From RGIG3009 sp045541495 (lineage in GTDB: Bacteria > Bacillota > Clostridia > Oscillospirales > Acutalibacteraceae): a stretch of 64,000 bases of DNA. Under the pieces are notes generated by a model that saw nothing but the letters and a program-made list of their open reading frames with translations, searched no databases and was not told the origin of the DNA. Shown piece by piece: positions 42,757-50,433 of the stretch. The DNA lies in NCBI GenBank assembly GCA_045541495.1, contig JAZQJE010000031.1:7859-71858 (forward strand). The letters run 5' to 3'. Position 1 is the first letter of the stretch. Each line of letters begins with the position of its first letter. The position numbers and the translations under genes are program-made.

Positions 42757-44010
42757 TTATATATGCTCACCGGCACACACGCCGGTGGAAAAGGCGATTT
42801 GCAAGTTGAAACCGCCGGTGTAGGCATCCACGTCGATGACTTCGCCTGCAAAATACAGGCCGCTGACCAATTTGGATTCCATGGTGGCGGCGTTGATCTC
42901 GCGGGTGCTGACACCGCCTGCGGTGACAATGGCTTCGGCCAAAGGGCGAAAACCGCTGACGGTGAGTGTCAGTCCTTTTAACAAGGCGACCAAACGGCGG
43001 CGCTCTTCCTTGGTGACGGAGTGACACTTCTTTTCCCCCGCCAAGGGCGCCAACGATAACACCACAGGGATGAGCGACCGCGGTAATACCGCCGACAGCG
43101 CATTGCCCAAACAGGTGTTTTTTTGTTGCTCAAATTCCCGCACCAAACGGGCGTCCACCTGTTCAGCGGAGAGCGCAGGTTTTAAATCGATGGTAAGGCG
43201 GTAGCGGCCGTCTTCCGGTTGCCGCATATGAGCGGACGCGGATAGGATCATGGGACCGGACACGCCGTAGTGCGTAAACAGCATTTCCCCAAAATCGGCG
43301 TAAACGGTCTTGCCCGTCACGGTGTCGGTGACGGTAAGGGCACTGTTTTTTAACGACAGGCCTTGCAGATCGGGACACCACGGCTCTTTCACCGTGAGGG
43401 GGACTAAGGACGGGCGGGGCTCCACAATCGTGTGGCCCGCTTGTTTTGCCAGTCGGTAGCCGTCACCTGTGGACCCCGTACCGGGATAGGAACAACCGCC
43501 GGTACAAACGATAACGGCAAAAGCGGAAAGGGCGTTGCCGCTTTCTAACGTGACCCCTGTGCACACGCCATCTTCTATACGTAAAGCGGCAGCACGGTCG
43601 TTTACAAACCGCACCCCGCCATCTTTCGCATACTGGACAAGGGCATCCACGATATCCACCGCTTTATCCGACAGGGGAAAAACACGGTTGCCCCGTTCGG
43701 TTTTGAGCGGTACGCCCTGTTCTTCAAAAAACGCCATGGTGTCGGCGGGCGAAAAGGCGGAAAAGGCACTGTATAAAAAGCGGCCGTTGCCTACCACGGC
43801 GGCCACGCAATCCGCGACGGAACAGTTGTTGGTGACGTTACAACGGCCTTTGCCGGTAATCATCACTTTGCGGGCGGGACGGGGATTGCGTTCGATGACG
43901 GTGACCCGATAGCCCCGCCGCGCGGCACGGCCTGCCGCCATTAAACCGGCGGCACCGCCGCCGATAACCAGAATATCAGCCATGGTTGTCGGTTGAGGGT
44001 TGGTAGACAT
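42757..44010 (-). CDS. HI0933-family NAD(P)/FAD-dependent oxidoreductase
   Basis: A flavoprotein of about 417 residues. FAD-binding GGGAAGLMAAGRAARRG near the N-terminus, the family motif RKVMITGKGRCNVTNN, TGGCSYPGTGSTGDGYRLA, and the C-terminal TAGGVSTREIN, GLYFAGEVIDVDAYTGGFNLQIAFSTG are all typical. I set the start at 44010 because GGGAGG lies 7 nt upstream, inside the end of the RpiR gene; the family's usual start corresponds to the ATG at 43983, which lacks a ribosome site. The reaction of this family is unknown. Upstream of cmk in one run. Confidence 0.85.
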   Translation of the reverse strand: MSTNPQPTTMADILVIGGGAAGLMAAGRAARRGYRVTVIERNPRPARKVMITGKGRCNVTNNCSVADCVAAVVGNGRFLYSAFSAFSPADTMAFFEEQGVPLKTERGNRVFPLSDKAVDIVDALVQYAKDGGVRFVNDRAAALRIEDGVCTGVTLESGNALSAFAVIVCTGGCSYPGTGSTGDGYRLAKQAGHTIVEPRPSLVPLTVKEPWCPDLQGLSLKNSALTVTDTVTGKTVYADFGEMLFTHYGVSGPMILSASAHMRQPEDGRYRLTIDLKPALSAEQVDARLVREFEQQKNTCLGNALSAVLPRSLIPVVLSLAPLAGEKKCHSVTKEERRRLVALLKGLTLTVSGFRPLAEAIVTAGGVSTREINAATMESKLVSGLYFAGEVIDVDAYTGGFNLQIAFSTGVCAGEHI

Positions 44011-44848
44011 GGTACGCCTCCCACAGGGTTTCCAGTTCGTTGAGGGTATCGCGGTTTTCGTCCATCCGTTTGAGAGACACCGCCACCAATAAGGCATTGA
44101 TAATACTCATGGGAGCTACGAGCGAATCCACAATGGTAGCCATATCGCTGTGGGCCGCCAATAAGCAAGACGACAGTTCCGCCACGGGAGAGAGCAGACC
44201 GTCGGTGATGGCGATAACTTTTGTGCCGCGGGAATGGGCAAAGTGTGCCGTTTTGACGGTCTTGCTGGAATAACGGGGAAAACTGAGCACCACCAAGGCA
44301 TCTTCTTCGCTGATGTGGATCATTTCTTCCAGAATTTCCGTTTCGGTAGAGGTGCTGATCAAACAAATATCGGGTAACAATAATTTGAGATAATAGGCAA
44401 AGAAATTGGCAAGAGCCCGACAACTGCCCGCGCCGAACACATACACACGGCGGGCGCTCACCAAATGGGACACCGCCTCGTCAAAGGTTTCTTTGGGCAA
44501 TTCTTCCAAGGTTTGGCGGATGTTGTTCATATCGTAGGTCATGACCCGTTCCATCACTTCGTCGTCCGCCATGCGGGCGCGGGTGACCTCCACCCGTTGG
44601 ACACTGGTAAGTTTACTGCGTACCAGCTCCTGAATGGCTTTTTGCAGGCGGGGATATCCGTCAAATCCCAATTCCGATGCGAAACGCACCACGGTAGATT
44701 CGCTGACTCCTACCGTTTTACCCAAACGGCTGGCCGTCATATACGCGGCTTCGTCATAGTGTTCTAAAATATAGGCAGCAATGAGCCGCTGACCTTTTGA
44801 AAAGGTGGGTAATAACCGGGTGATATGGGCTGTCAGATTCGTTTTCAC
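43976..44848 (-). CDS. MurR/RpiR family transcriptional regulator
   Basis: A 290-residue regulator: N-terminal RpiR-type helix-turn-helix with ASRLGKTVGVSESTVVRFASELGFDGYP (about residues 39-66), and a C-terminal SIS domain with VYVFGAGSCRALANFFAYYLKLLL and VVLSFPRYSSKTVKTAHFA. It probably senses a sugar phosphate, such as a muramic acid or hexosamine phosphate. GTG start. First gene of the run to the flavoprotein and cmk; a target operon is not apparent from the immediate neighbours. Confidence 0.88.
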   Translation of the reverse strand: MKTNLTAHITRLLPTFSKGQRLIAAYILEHYDEAAYMTASRLGKTVGVSESTVVRFASELGFDGYPRLQKAIQELVRSKLTSVQRVEVTRARMADDEVMERVMTYDMNNIRQTLEELPKETFDEAVSHLVSARRVYVFGAGSCRALANFFAYYLKLLLPDICLISTSTETEILEEMIHISEEDALVVLSFPRYSSKTVKTAHFAHSRGTKVIAITDGLLSPVAELSSCLLAAHSDMATIVDSLVAPMSIINALLVAVSLKRMDENRDTLNELETLWEAYHVYQPSTDNHG

Positions 44849-44880
44849 CGAACATCACGACCTCTCTTTTTATCCTATCC

Positions 44881-44909
44881 AGTGTACCGCGTTTTCGCCC
44901 AAAATGCAA
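44881..44909 (-). promoter_or_regulatory. Promoter of the RpiR-flavoprotein-cmk-plsC-ispH run
   Basis: Minus strand TTGCAT (44904-44909), 17-nt spacer, TACACT (44881-44886). Confidence 0.65.
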
Positions 44910-44937
44910 GATTTAATTTCCAACTTGCAAAAAGCAA

Positions 44938-44962
44938 GCGCCGTTACTTCAGCAAACGGCGC
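44938..44962 (-). terminator. Terminator overlapping the end of the membrane-protein gene
   Basis: 8-bp GC-rich stem (44938-44945 with 44955-44962) that includes the stop codon of the upstream gene, then TTGCTTTTT. Confidence 0.75.
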
Positions 44963-45486
44963 AAGAACGGTTGAAACCGTGAAAAATACAAAGGGAGCGC
45001 TCTGGTAAGGCCGATATCATACAACACAAAGATCCCGTTTCCTGCCAACAGGAACAGTCCCAACACCCCATAGAGGGAAAGGTTGATACCCGGCAGCATA
45101 AACTCTTCCATGGGAAACCCCACGACGGCTAACAGACTGTATCCCGCGATGACGGCGGCATTAAAAACGCCCAGTTTGATGATCCATTCTACAACACGGC
45201 TGCGGCGGGATTCTGCCACGGATTTGAGGAGCGGATAATACCCGAAAAAGGCCACATACAAGATCTTAGCTTCCCAGTCGGGCGTAATCAGTAAGGCGAG
45301 CAACGCCGTTGCTGTATAAACCGCCGCACCGCTTCGCTTGCCGCATTCGATAATAACGGGAAACAAAAATACGCTTGCGAGGCACGGCAACGCATAGGTG
45401 GCAAAGGGAAATAGGGTGAGCAACAGACAGGTCAGCGACAGGGCACCCATGATACCGCCCAGTGCCAATTTGGATGTGTTTTTCAC
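44944..45486 (-). CDS. Polytopic membrane protein, possibly ECF S-component-like
   Basis: A 180-residue protein with about five or six membrane helices. The start KLALGGIMGALSLTCLLLTLFPFATYALPCLASVFLFPVI resembles substrate-binding S-components of ECF transporters (a helix, a GA-rich turn, then a Pro/Leu-rich helix), but the characteristic Ala-x-x-x-Ala helix is not clear. No ATPase or T-component is adjacent. GTG start behind GAGGTGATACG. It follows the DnaJ-like gene by 9 nt, and its stop lies in a terminator stem. Function not assigned. Confidence 0.55.
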   Translation of the reverse strand: MKNTSKLALGGIMGALSLTCLLLTLFPFATYALPCLASVFLFPVIIECGKRSGAAVYTATALLALLITPDWEAKILYVAFFGYYPLLKSVAESRRSRVVEWIIKLGVFNAAVIAGYSLLAVVGFPMEEFMLPGINLSLYGVLGLFLLAGNGIFVLYDIGLTRALPLYFSRFQPFLRRLLK

Positions 45487-45495
45487 CGTATCACC

Positions 45496-46116
45496 TCAAC
45501 AACAGGGGATCAGGTCGCCGCCCATACATTCGCAACAACAGTCGGCGCAGATCAGACTGTTGCACACATCGCAGGTGGAACAACCGCCCCCCGTGCCGGG
45601 ATGGACACGGTAGCCGCCCGTTTGCCGTTGTTGTTCCATACGGTTGAAGGCGGCGCGGTATTCGGGATTGGAAGGGTCCATACGGGTGGCGGTGGAAAAA
45701 TGATTGTGGGCGTCGTCCAGCCAACCTTTTTTATACAGGACACTGCCTTTCAGAAAATACCATTCCGCATCGCGGGAAGGAGCAGGAATACCATCTAACA
45801 GGGTTTCCGCATCAATGGTGCGGCCCAAACGGATCAAGTTGCGGATATCGCTGTAACGGGAAGAACCGCTGTTGTAACCCGCGTTGCCGTTCGCATAGCC
45901 CGCATTGCCCGCCGACGAGCCCCCCTGGCGGCGCATACGAATGATGGCATCGTACGCTTCATTGATCTCTTGCATTTTCTCTTCTGCCAGATCGGAAAGA
46001 GGGTTATCCCCGTAGTTGTCGGGATGATATTTTCTCGCCAGTTCCCGATAGGCGGCTTTCACTTCATCATCCGTGGCGTTGGCGCTGACACCCAACACTT
46101 CATAAGGATTTTTCAT
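45496..46116 (-). CDS. DnaJ-domain protein with TPR-like middle and Cys-rich C-terminus
   Basis: A 206-residue protein; start at 46116 behind GGAGAGG. Residues 1-70 are a J domain, with PYEVLGVSANATDDEVKAAYRELARKYHPDN including the HPD motif that stimulates Hsp70. A Gly/Asn-rich linker follows (about 75-95), then a TPR-like helical pair (about 105-170), and the end is cysteine-dense (CSTCDVCNSLICADCCCECMGGDLIPCC). It overlaps the DUF5685 gene by 17 nt, so they are probably coupled. A role in handling metal or redox proteins is only a guess. Confidence 0.8.
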   Translation of the reverse strand: MKNPYEVLGVSANATDDEVKAAYRELARKYHPDNYGDNPLSDLAEEKMQEINEAYDAIIRMRRQGGSSAGNAGYANGNAGYNSGSSRYSDIRNLIRLGRTIDAETLLDGIPAPSRDAEWYFLKGSVLYKKGWLDDAHNHFSTATRMDPSNPEYRAAFNRMEQQRQTGGYRVHPGTGGGCSTCDVCNSLICADCCCECMGGDLIPCC

Positions 46117-46972
46117 GGTCGTTCCTCTCCTTTTGCTGAAGGGCGGGCATGCCCCACTCCAGCATGTTACGCAATATGCCGTCGAAACGGCGGATTTCCA
46201 GTAATTCATAGGCGGCTTTACATTCCGCCAAACATCCGTTGAGAGTGAAAAGAGTTTTTTGTCGCAAGGTGGTTACTTGCCCGAGATCGTAGACGGTAAG
46301 ACCGGCTGACAACGCCAAGGGGTTGTAGCACCCGTGTTTCAGATCTTGTTCCAGATCGTCTGCAGCATCCATCACATAGATCCACCGTCCCAAACAATAA
46401 CCAAAACGCGCCAGTACCCGCTTTTGCCGTTCATTTTGCACTTCTGCTGTAAACAGAAATTCCAACAACCTGGCAGTGGGCTCGGCGGCTTGGTCGATGG
46501 ACGAGCAGGCGGCTTGTTCCAGAATAGTCTGTTGTTGCATACAGGCCGCCACCGCCTTATCCCACTCGGGATGAAGGCGAGCCGCACGGCGGCGATCCCG
46601 CGCCGCCATAGGCAATAGCAGACGAGCCGCCGAGGCTTTCAAAAAGCCGCTGTCGGCAATGGTGTCACGCAATTTGTGATAGGTGAGCAACACCGCCGCA
46701 TCCGCCACGGCATTTAACTGTTCTGTGTTGCAACTGCAGGTGCGTTTTTTGAAAGGATTATACGGGCAACGGGCTTTGCGAAAACCCGTGCAGTCCGCAG
46801 ACATCCCCATTTTCAACAATGCGAGAAAGGTGAAGTCGTAACTGAGTGACCATTGAGCAAACAACCCATAGCGTTTACCCAAATTACGACACAAGCCGCA
46901 ATAGATGCCACGGTATTGTTCAAATTCGCCCATTTTCAGTTCCGGTTGATATACTTTGACATAGCCGAACAT
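46100..46972 (-). CDS. DUF5685 family protein
   Basis: A 290-residue protein of the clostridial DUF5685 family. The start MFGYVKVYQPELKMGEFEQYRGIYCGLC is typical, with LGKRYGLFAQWSLSYDFTFLALLK next and Cys groups (ARCPYNPFKKRTCSC) near residue 75. The rest is mostly alpha-helical and ends in a basic tail. Two cysteine clusters suggest metal or Fe-S binding. The function is unknown. Start set at 46972 rather than the GTG at 46981, to match the family start. It overlaps the DnaJ-domain gene. Confidence 0.8.
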   Translation of the reverse strand: MFGYVKVYQPELKMGEFEQYRGIYCGLCRNLGKRYGLFAQWSLSYDFTFLALLKMGMSADCTGFRKARCPYNPFKKRTCSCNTEQLNAVADAAVLLTYHKLRDTIADSGFLKASAARLLLPMAARDRRRAARLHPEWDKAVAACMQQQTILEQAACSSIDQAAEPTARLLEFLFTAEVQNERQKRVLARFGYCLGRWIYVMDAADDLEQDLKHGCYNPLALSAGLTVYDLGQVTTLRQKTLFTLNGCLAECKAAYELLEIRRFDGILRNMLEWGMPALQQKERNDHEKSL

Positions 46973-47113
46973 GATCCTCACCCTAATAGTATGATAATGG
47001 ATTTAAAGTTTAGTGTATGAAAGATTTGTAAATATTTGTTGGCTGCATACTTTTACCGCAACTGTACCATACTATCAACAGCAAAGACAAATTTGACCGA
47101 GGAGGGAATCGTT

Positions 47114-47329
47114 ATGCTGGATAGATTGGCGTTATTGTTGGTCGTGATCGGCGCTCTCAACTGGGGAAGCATCGGTCTGTTCCAATTCGATCTGGTTGCT
47201 TGGATCGGCGGTGGACAGGATGGCCCCATCAGCCGTGTTATCTACACTTTGGTGGCGTTGGCGGGCGTATGGTGTATCTCGCTGTTTTTCCGTAAACGGG
47301 AACACTTATTACACGAAGGCGACCAATAA
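47114..47329 (+). CDS. DUF378 (YuzA-like) small membrane protein
   Basis: A 71-residue protein with two membrane helices. LDRLALLLVVIGALNWGSIGLFQFDLVAWI and RVIYTLVALAGVWCISLFF match the family, including the conserved ALNWG turn. GAGGAGG lies 8 nt before the ATG. The role is unknown. It stands alone between two convergent units. Confidence 0.85.
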   Translation: MLDRLALLLVVIGALNWGSIGLFQFDLVAWIGGGQDGPISRVIYTLVALAGVWCISLFFRKREHLLHEGDQ

Positions 47330-47337
47330 TCCCATTT

Positions 47338-47369
47338 TAGTGTGGCAGAATTCGAACTCTGTCACACTA
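47338..47369. repeat. Hairpin after the DUF378 gene
   Basis: 12-bp stem with one G-T pair (47338-47349 with 47358-47369), loop of 8 nt, no T run. Possible 3' end stabiliser or weak terminator. Confidence 0.4.
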
Positions 47370-47379
47370 AGCACTAAAG

Positions 47380-47413
47380 ATAGGGCGACGCTTCGTGGGA
47401 AGTGCCGCCCTAT
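47380..47413 (-). terminator. Terminator-like hairpin of ackA
   Basis: 8-bp outer stem (47380-47387 with 47406-47413) with an inner 4-bp stem (47391-47394 with 47399-47402); the T run on the minus strand is weak (TCTTTA). Confidence 0.5.
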
Positions 47414-47427
47414 ATTGTCGTTGTTGT

Positions 47428-48621
47428 TTATTTTACCAGTTCCATGGTATCGCGGGCAATGACCAGTTCTTCGTTGGTGGGAATGATGAAGCCGCGCACG
47501 GTGGATTCTTTGGTGGTGATCTCCCGTTCCACACCGCGGACATCGTTGGCTTCGTAGTCTACTTCCACGCCCATGTACGCCAATTTTTCCAAAATTTCGG
47601 CGCGAAGCAGTTTTTGGTTTTCACCGATACCGGCGGTGAACACGATGGCGTCCAGACCGCCCAATGCGGCTACATAACTACCGATGTATTTGAGGATCTG
47701 ATAACTGCGCATATCCCATGCCAATTGCGCACGGTCGTTACCTTCTTCGATGGCAGCGGCGATGTCGCGGTCATCACTGGACACGCCGGACACACCCAGC
47801 ATACCGGATTTTTTGTTCATCAGGTCGTCCATTTGCTTGGGGGTGAGACCCTCTTTTTCCATAATAAAGGTGACGGCGGAGGGGTCTAACGTACCGCAAC
47901 GGGTACCCATCAGGAAACCGTCCAACGGGGTGAGACCCATGGTGGTGTCGATGACTTTGCCGTCTTTGATGGCGGCAATGGACGAGCCGTTGCCCAGATG
48001 GCAGGTAATGATGCGGGTGCCTTGGCCATCGGGTTTGCCCAGCAGTTCACAGCAACGGGCCGATACGTACCGATGGGACGTGCCGTGGAAGCCGTAGCGG
48101 CGGATACCGTGTTTCTCACACAGTTCATAAGGCAGACCCCACAGATAGGCAACGGGGGGCATGGTTTGATGGAACGCCGTGTCGAACACCGCGACTTGAG
48201 GAGTGTCTTTGCCGAACGTGGCAATGGACGCTTCGATACCTTTGAGGGAAGCGGGGTTGTGCAAAGGTGCCAAACTGGAATATTCCTGAATCTTGGCGAT
48301 CACATCATCGTCGATCAAAACGGAACGGTTGTATGCCGTACCGCCTTGCACGGTGCGGTGACCCACAGCGGTTACTTCGGACAGGTCGTTAATGACTTTG
48401 CCTTCCCCTTCGGTGAGGGCGGCTTTGACCTGCGCGAAAGCGGCGGTGTGATCGGGCATATCTACATCTTTCTTAAATTCTTTACCATTTACTTTATGGG
48501 TGAATTTACCGTCGATCCCGATGCGTTCACACAGACCTTTGGCAACGGTCACTTCACCGTCCATATCGATGAGTTGATACTTGAGGGAAGAACTTCCCGC
48601 ATTGATAACAAGAATTTTCAT
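47428..48621 (-). CDS. ackA: Acetate kinase
   Basis: A 397-residue acetate kinase, interconverting acetate + ATP and acetyl phosphate + ADP. The N-terminal LVINAGSSSLKYQLI, the catalytic arginine in VGHRTVQGG, GFHGTSHRYVSAR, HLGNGSSIAAIKDGKVIDTTMGLTPLDG and GIGENQKLLR are all in place. Start at 48621 behind AAGGAG. No pta is adjacent in the window; tmcAL, which also uses acetate, is divergent upstream. Confidence 0.97.
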   Translation of the reverse strand: MKILVINAGSSSLKYQLIDMDGEVTVAKGLCERIGIDGKFTHKVNGKEFKKDVDMPDHTAAFAQVKAALTEGEGKVINDLSEVTAVGHRTVQGGTAYNRSVLIDDDVIAKIQEYSSLAPLHNPASLKGIEASIATFGKDTPQVAVFDTAFHQTMPPVAYLWGLPYELCEKHGIRRYGFHGTSHRYVSARCCELLGKPDGQGTRIITCHLGNGSSIAAIKDGKVIDTTMGLTPLDGFLMGTRCGTLDPSAVTFIMEKEGLTPKQMDDLMNKKSGMLGVSGVSSDDRDIAAAIEEGNDRAQLAWDMRSYQILKYIGSYVAALGGLDAIVFTAGIGENQKLLRAEILEKLAYMGVEVDYEANDVRGVEREITTKESTVRGFIIPTNEELVIARDTMELVK

Positions 48622-48675
48622 TGGTATTTCTTTCTCCTTATCCATTGATTTTACGGTATAAACAATATATACTTA

Positions 48676-48704
48676 ATAATAGTATGATTTCTCCCGTTTT
48701 TCAA
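48676..48704 (-). promoter_or_regulatory. Promoter of ackA
   Basis: Minus strand TTGAAA (48699-48704), 17-nt spacer, TATTAT (48676-48681), followed by a 55-nt leader. Confidence 0.65.
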
Positions 48705-48750
48705 CCGCTTTTTTACATTTTTTTATTTTTTATGAAATGAGGGGTTCTCC

Positions 48751-49962
48751 ATGCGCATTGCCGGTATCGTCGCGGAATACAATCCGTTCCACAACGGACA
48801 CGCGTATCACATTGAGAAAACCAAAGAAGTGCACGGCGGCTGTGAAGCCACTCATGTGGTGGCGGTCATGAGCGGCAGTTTTGTGCAACGGGGCGAGCCC
48901 GCGGCGCTCACCAAGTTTGACCGCGCCCGCGCCGCTTTGGCGGGAGGCGCCGATCTGGTGTTGGAATTGCCGGTGCCGTGGTCGCTGGCATCGGCGGAGA
49001 AGTTTGCCTTCGGCGCGGTGTCTATGTTAGAGGCACTGGGGTGCGTAGATTATATCAGTTTCGGGTCGGAAGCGGGCGCACTTGAACCACTGGAACGGGC
49101 AGTCAACATAATGGAAACACCCCGCTTTGCCACCTTGCTGAAATATTTTATGGATACGGGTACCAGTTTCCCCGAAGCGGGGCAAAAGGCGCTTACGGAG
49201 ATCGCGGGAGAAACCTGCGGCAACCTATTATCCACCCCCAATAACACCTTGGCCATCGAATATTTAAAAGCGTTGCGGCGGTTATCCTCCTCTATCCGCC
49301 CTTTTACCATCGGACGGTATAAGGTGGAGCACGACAGCGAAGTACCGCTGGGCAATATGGCCTCAGCCACCTATCTGCGGTCGTTATTGTACAGCGATCG
49401 GATGATGGCGGCATTCCCCTTTATGCCCGCTCCGTGTACCGCGGTGTTGTCCGATGCCGCCACGGCGGGACGGACGGTAGCTTCAGCGGAACGATTGGAA
49501 CGGGCAGTGCTTTCTCATCTGCGTTCACTGACCGTAGAACAGATCGCGGCGTTGCCGGGAATTTCCGAAGGTTTGGAAAATCGTGTGTATACTGCCATCC
49601 GCAACGCCGCTTCGCTGACGGAACTGGAAGAAGCCATTAAGACCAGGCGCTATCCGCTGACCCGTGTACGACGGCTCATTTGGGCGGCGTATTTGGGCAT
49701 CCCTAAGACGGGGCCGTTCGATCGTGTACCTTATCTGCGGATTTTGGCGGCCAGCAGCCGTGGAAAAGAGATCCTTTCCGCCGCAAAGCCCGCGGTGCCG
49801 TTTATTCATCGGTCCTCTCAAATTTCGAAAATGGACGAGCACATCGGGCGGTTGTTTGAGTTGGAATGTCGCGCCACGAATCTACACGCACTGGCGTTTC
49901 CCATGCCTCTCCCCTGCGGCACGGATCACACCACGGGACTCATTCGGGGGGATACGGTATGA
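48751..49962 (+). CDS. tmcAL: tRNA(Met) cytidine acetate ligase
   Basis: A 403-residue nucleotidyltransferase-type enzyme that activates acetate with ATP and makes N4-acetylcytidine at the wobble position of elongator tRNA-Met. Marks are the N-terminal GIVAEYNPFHNGHAYHIE (HxGH nucleotide-binding), MSGSFVQRGEPA, ELPVPWSLASAEKFAFGAV, FGSEAG, and ASATYLRSLLYS. GAGGGG lies 6 nt before the ATG. It is divergent from ackA and overlaps the next short gene as ATGA. Confidence 0.92.
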   Translation: MRIAGIVAEYNPFHNGHAYHIEKTKEVHGGCEATHVVAVMSGSFVQRGEPAALTKFDRARAALAGGADLVLELPVPWSLASAEKFAFGAVSMLEALGCVDYISFGSEAGALEPLERAVNIMETPRFATLLKYFMDTGTSFPEAGQKALTEIAGETCGNLLSTPNNTLAIEYLKALRRLSSSIRPFTIGRYKVEHDSEVPLGNMASATYLRSLLYSDRMMAAFPFMPAPCTAVLSDAATAGRTVASAERLERAVLSHLRSLTVEQIAALPGISEGLENRVYTAIRNAASLTELEEAIKTRRYPLTRVRRLIWAAYLGIPKTGPFDRVPYLRILAASSRGKEILSAAKPAVPFIHRSSQISKMDEHIGRLFELECRATNLHALAFPMPLPCGTDHTTGLIRGDTV

Positions 49963-50132
49963 GTGCTTGCGAACAATGCGTATATTTTACTTACAACGAG
50001 GAACTGGAAGACTACGAGTGCTTGGTAAACCTCGACGAAGATGAATTGTATCGGTTTTAAAGCAATGGATCCTCTTCCTGCCCCTATTTTCGGTTGGATG
50101 ACGAATACGCCGTCGTGCGAAAACAAAATTAG
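49959..50132 (+). pseudogene. DUF6472-like small protein gene with an in-frame TAA
   Basis: The first part reads MSACEQCVYFTYNEELEDYECLVNLDEDELYRF and stops at a TAA at 50058-50060. In the same frame, translation would continue as SNGSSSCPYFRLDDEYAVVRKQN to a TAG at 50130-50132. The two parts together have the pattern of the small Cys-containing clostridial family whose members run RF-Leu-(Ser/Arg)... then CP-aromatic and end near VRKQ. The TAA stands where Leu is expected (TTA to TAA, one base). So this looks like a recent nonsense mutation, or a 33-residue shortened protein. It overlaps the tmcAL stop as ATGA. Confidence 0.6.
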
Positions 50133-50251
50133 TAATAATCCCACATAGCGGGGAGAACCTCATTTCCGGGCATAGTCCTATACGATACCGCCGGCTGAAG
50201 GGGCGTCTTTCGGTTTTCTCCCCCTCCGCCTTTTTGCCTCGCAAAAATCCA

Positions 50252-50271
50252 CCTCCCTCGTCAGAGGGAGG
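50252..50271. repeat. Dispersed REP-like hairpin
   Basis: CCTCCCTC (50252-50259), GTCA loop, GAGGGAGG (50264-50271). The repeat family is inferred from memory; a different but related-looking hairpin element lies at 53918-53937. Confidence 0.45.
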
Positions 50272-50400
50272 CTAGACAAACAAGGTTCTCTACTCCTACA
50301 TTACTTTTGAAATGTTCTGTTCACCGCGAAAGCTTTTTCAACCACGCAACTATGAACTAAATGGGGCTCACTTCACGATTCGCGTGGTTTTCGTTTGCAA

Positions 50401-50430
50401 AAAGCCGCCCGCCGTTTTCGGCGGGCGGTT
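50401..50430 (-). terminator. Terminator of the YfhO gene
   Basis: 9-bp stem (50406-50414 with 50421-50429), 6-nt loop, then CTTTTT on the minus strand. Confidence 0.85.
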
Positions 50431-50433
50431 GGT

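Larger units (their letters stand above)
50133..50433. other. Intergenic DNA with a hairpin repeat
   Basis: No gene is visible. It holds a short inverted repeat at 50252-50271 (8-bp stem, GTCA loop) of the CCTCCCTC/GAGGGAGG type that I associate with dispersed intergenic repeats in gut Oscillospiraceae, and ends in the yfhO-type terminator. Confidence 0.5.

Noticed and set aside
50058..50060. TAA read as a recoded sense codon
   Set aside because: TAA ends many genes normally in this window (for example ppdK, pgsA and the FeoB-associated gene), so stop reassignment is not supported.
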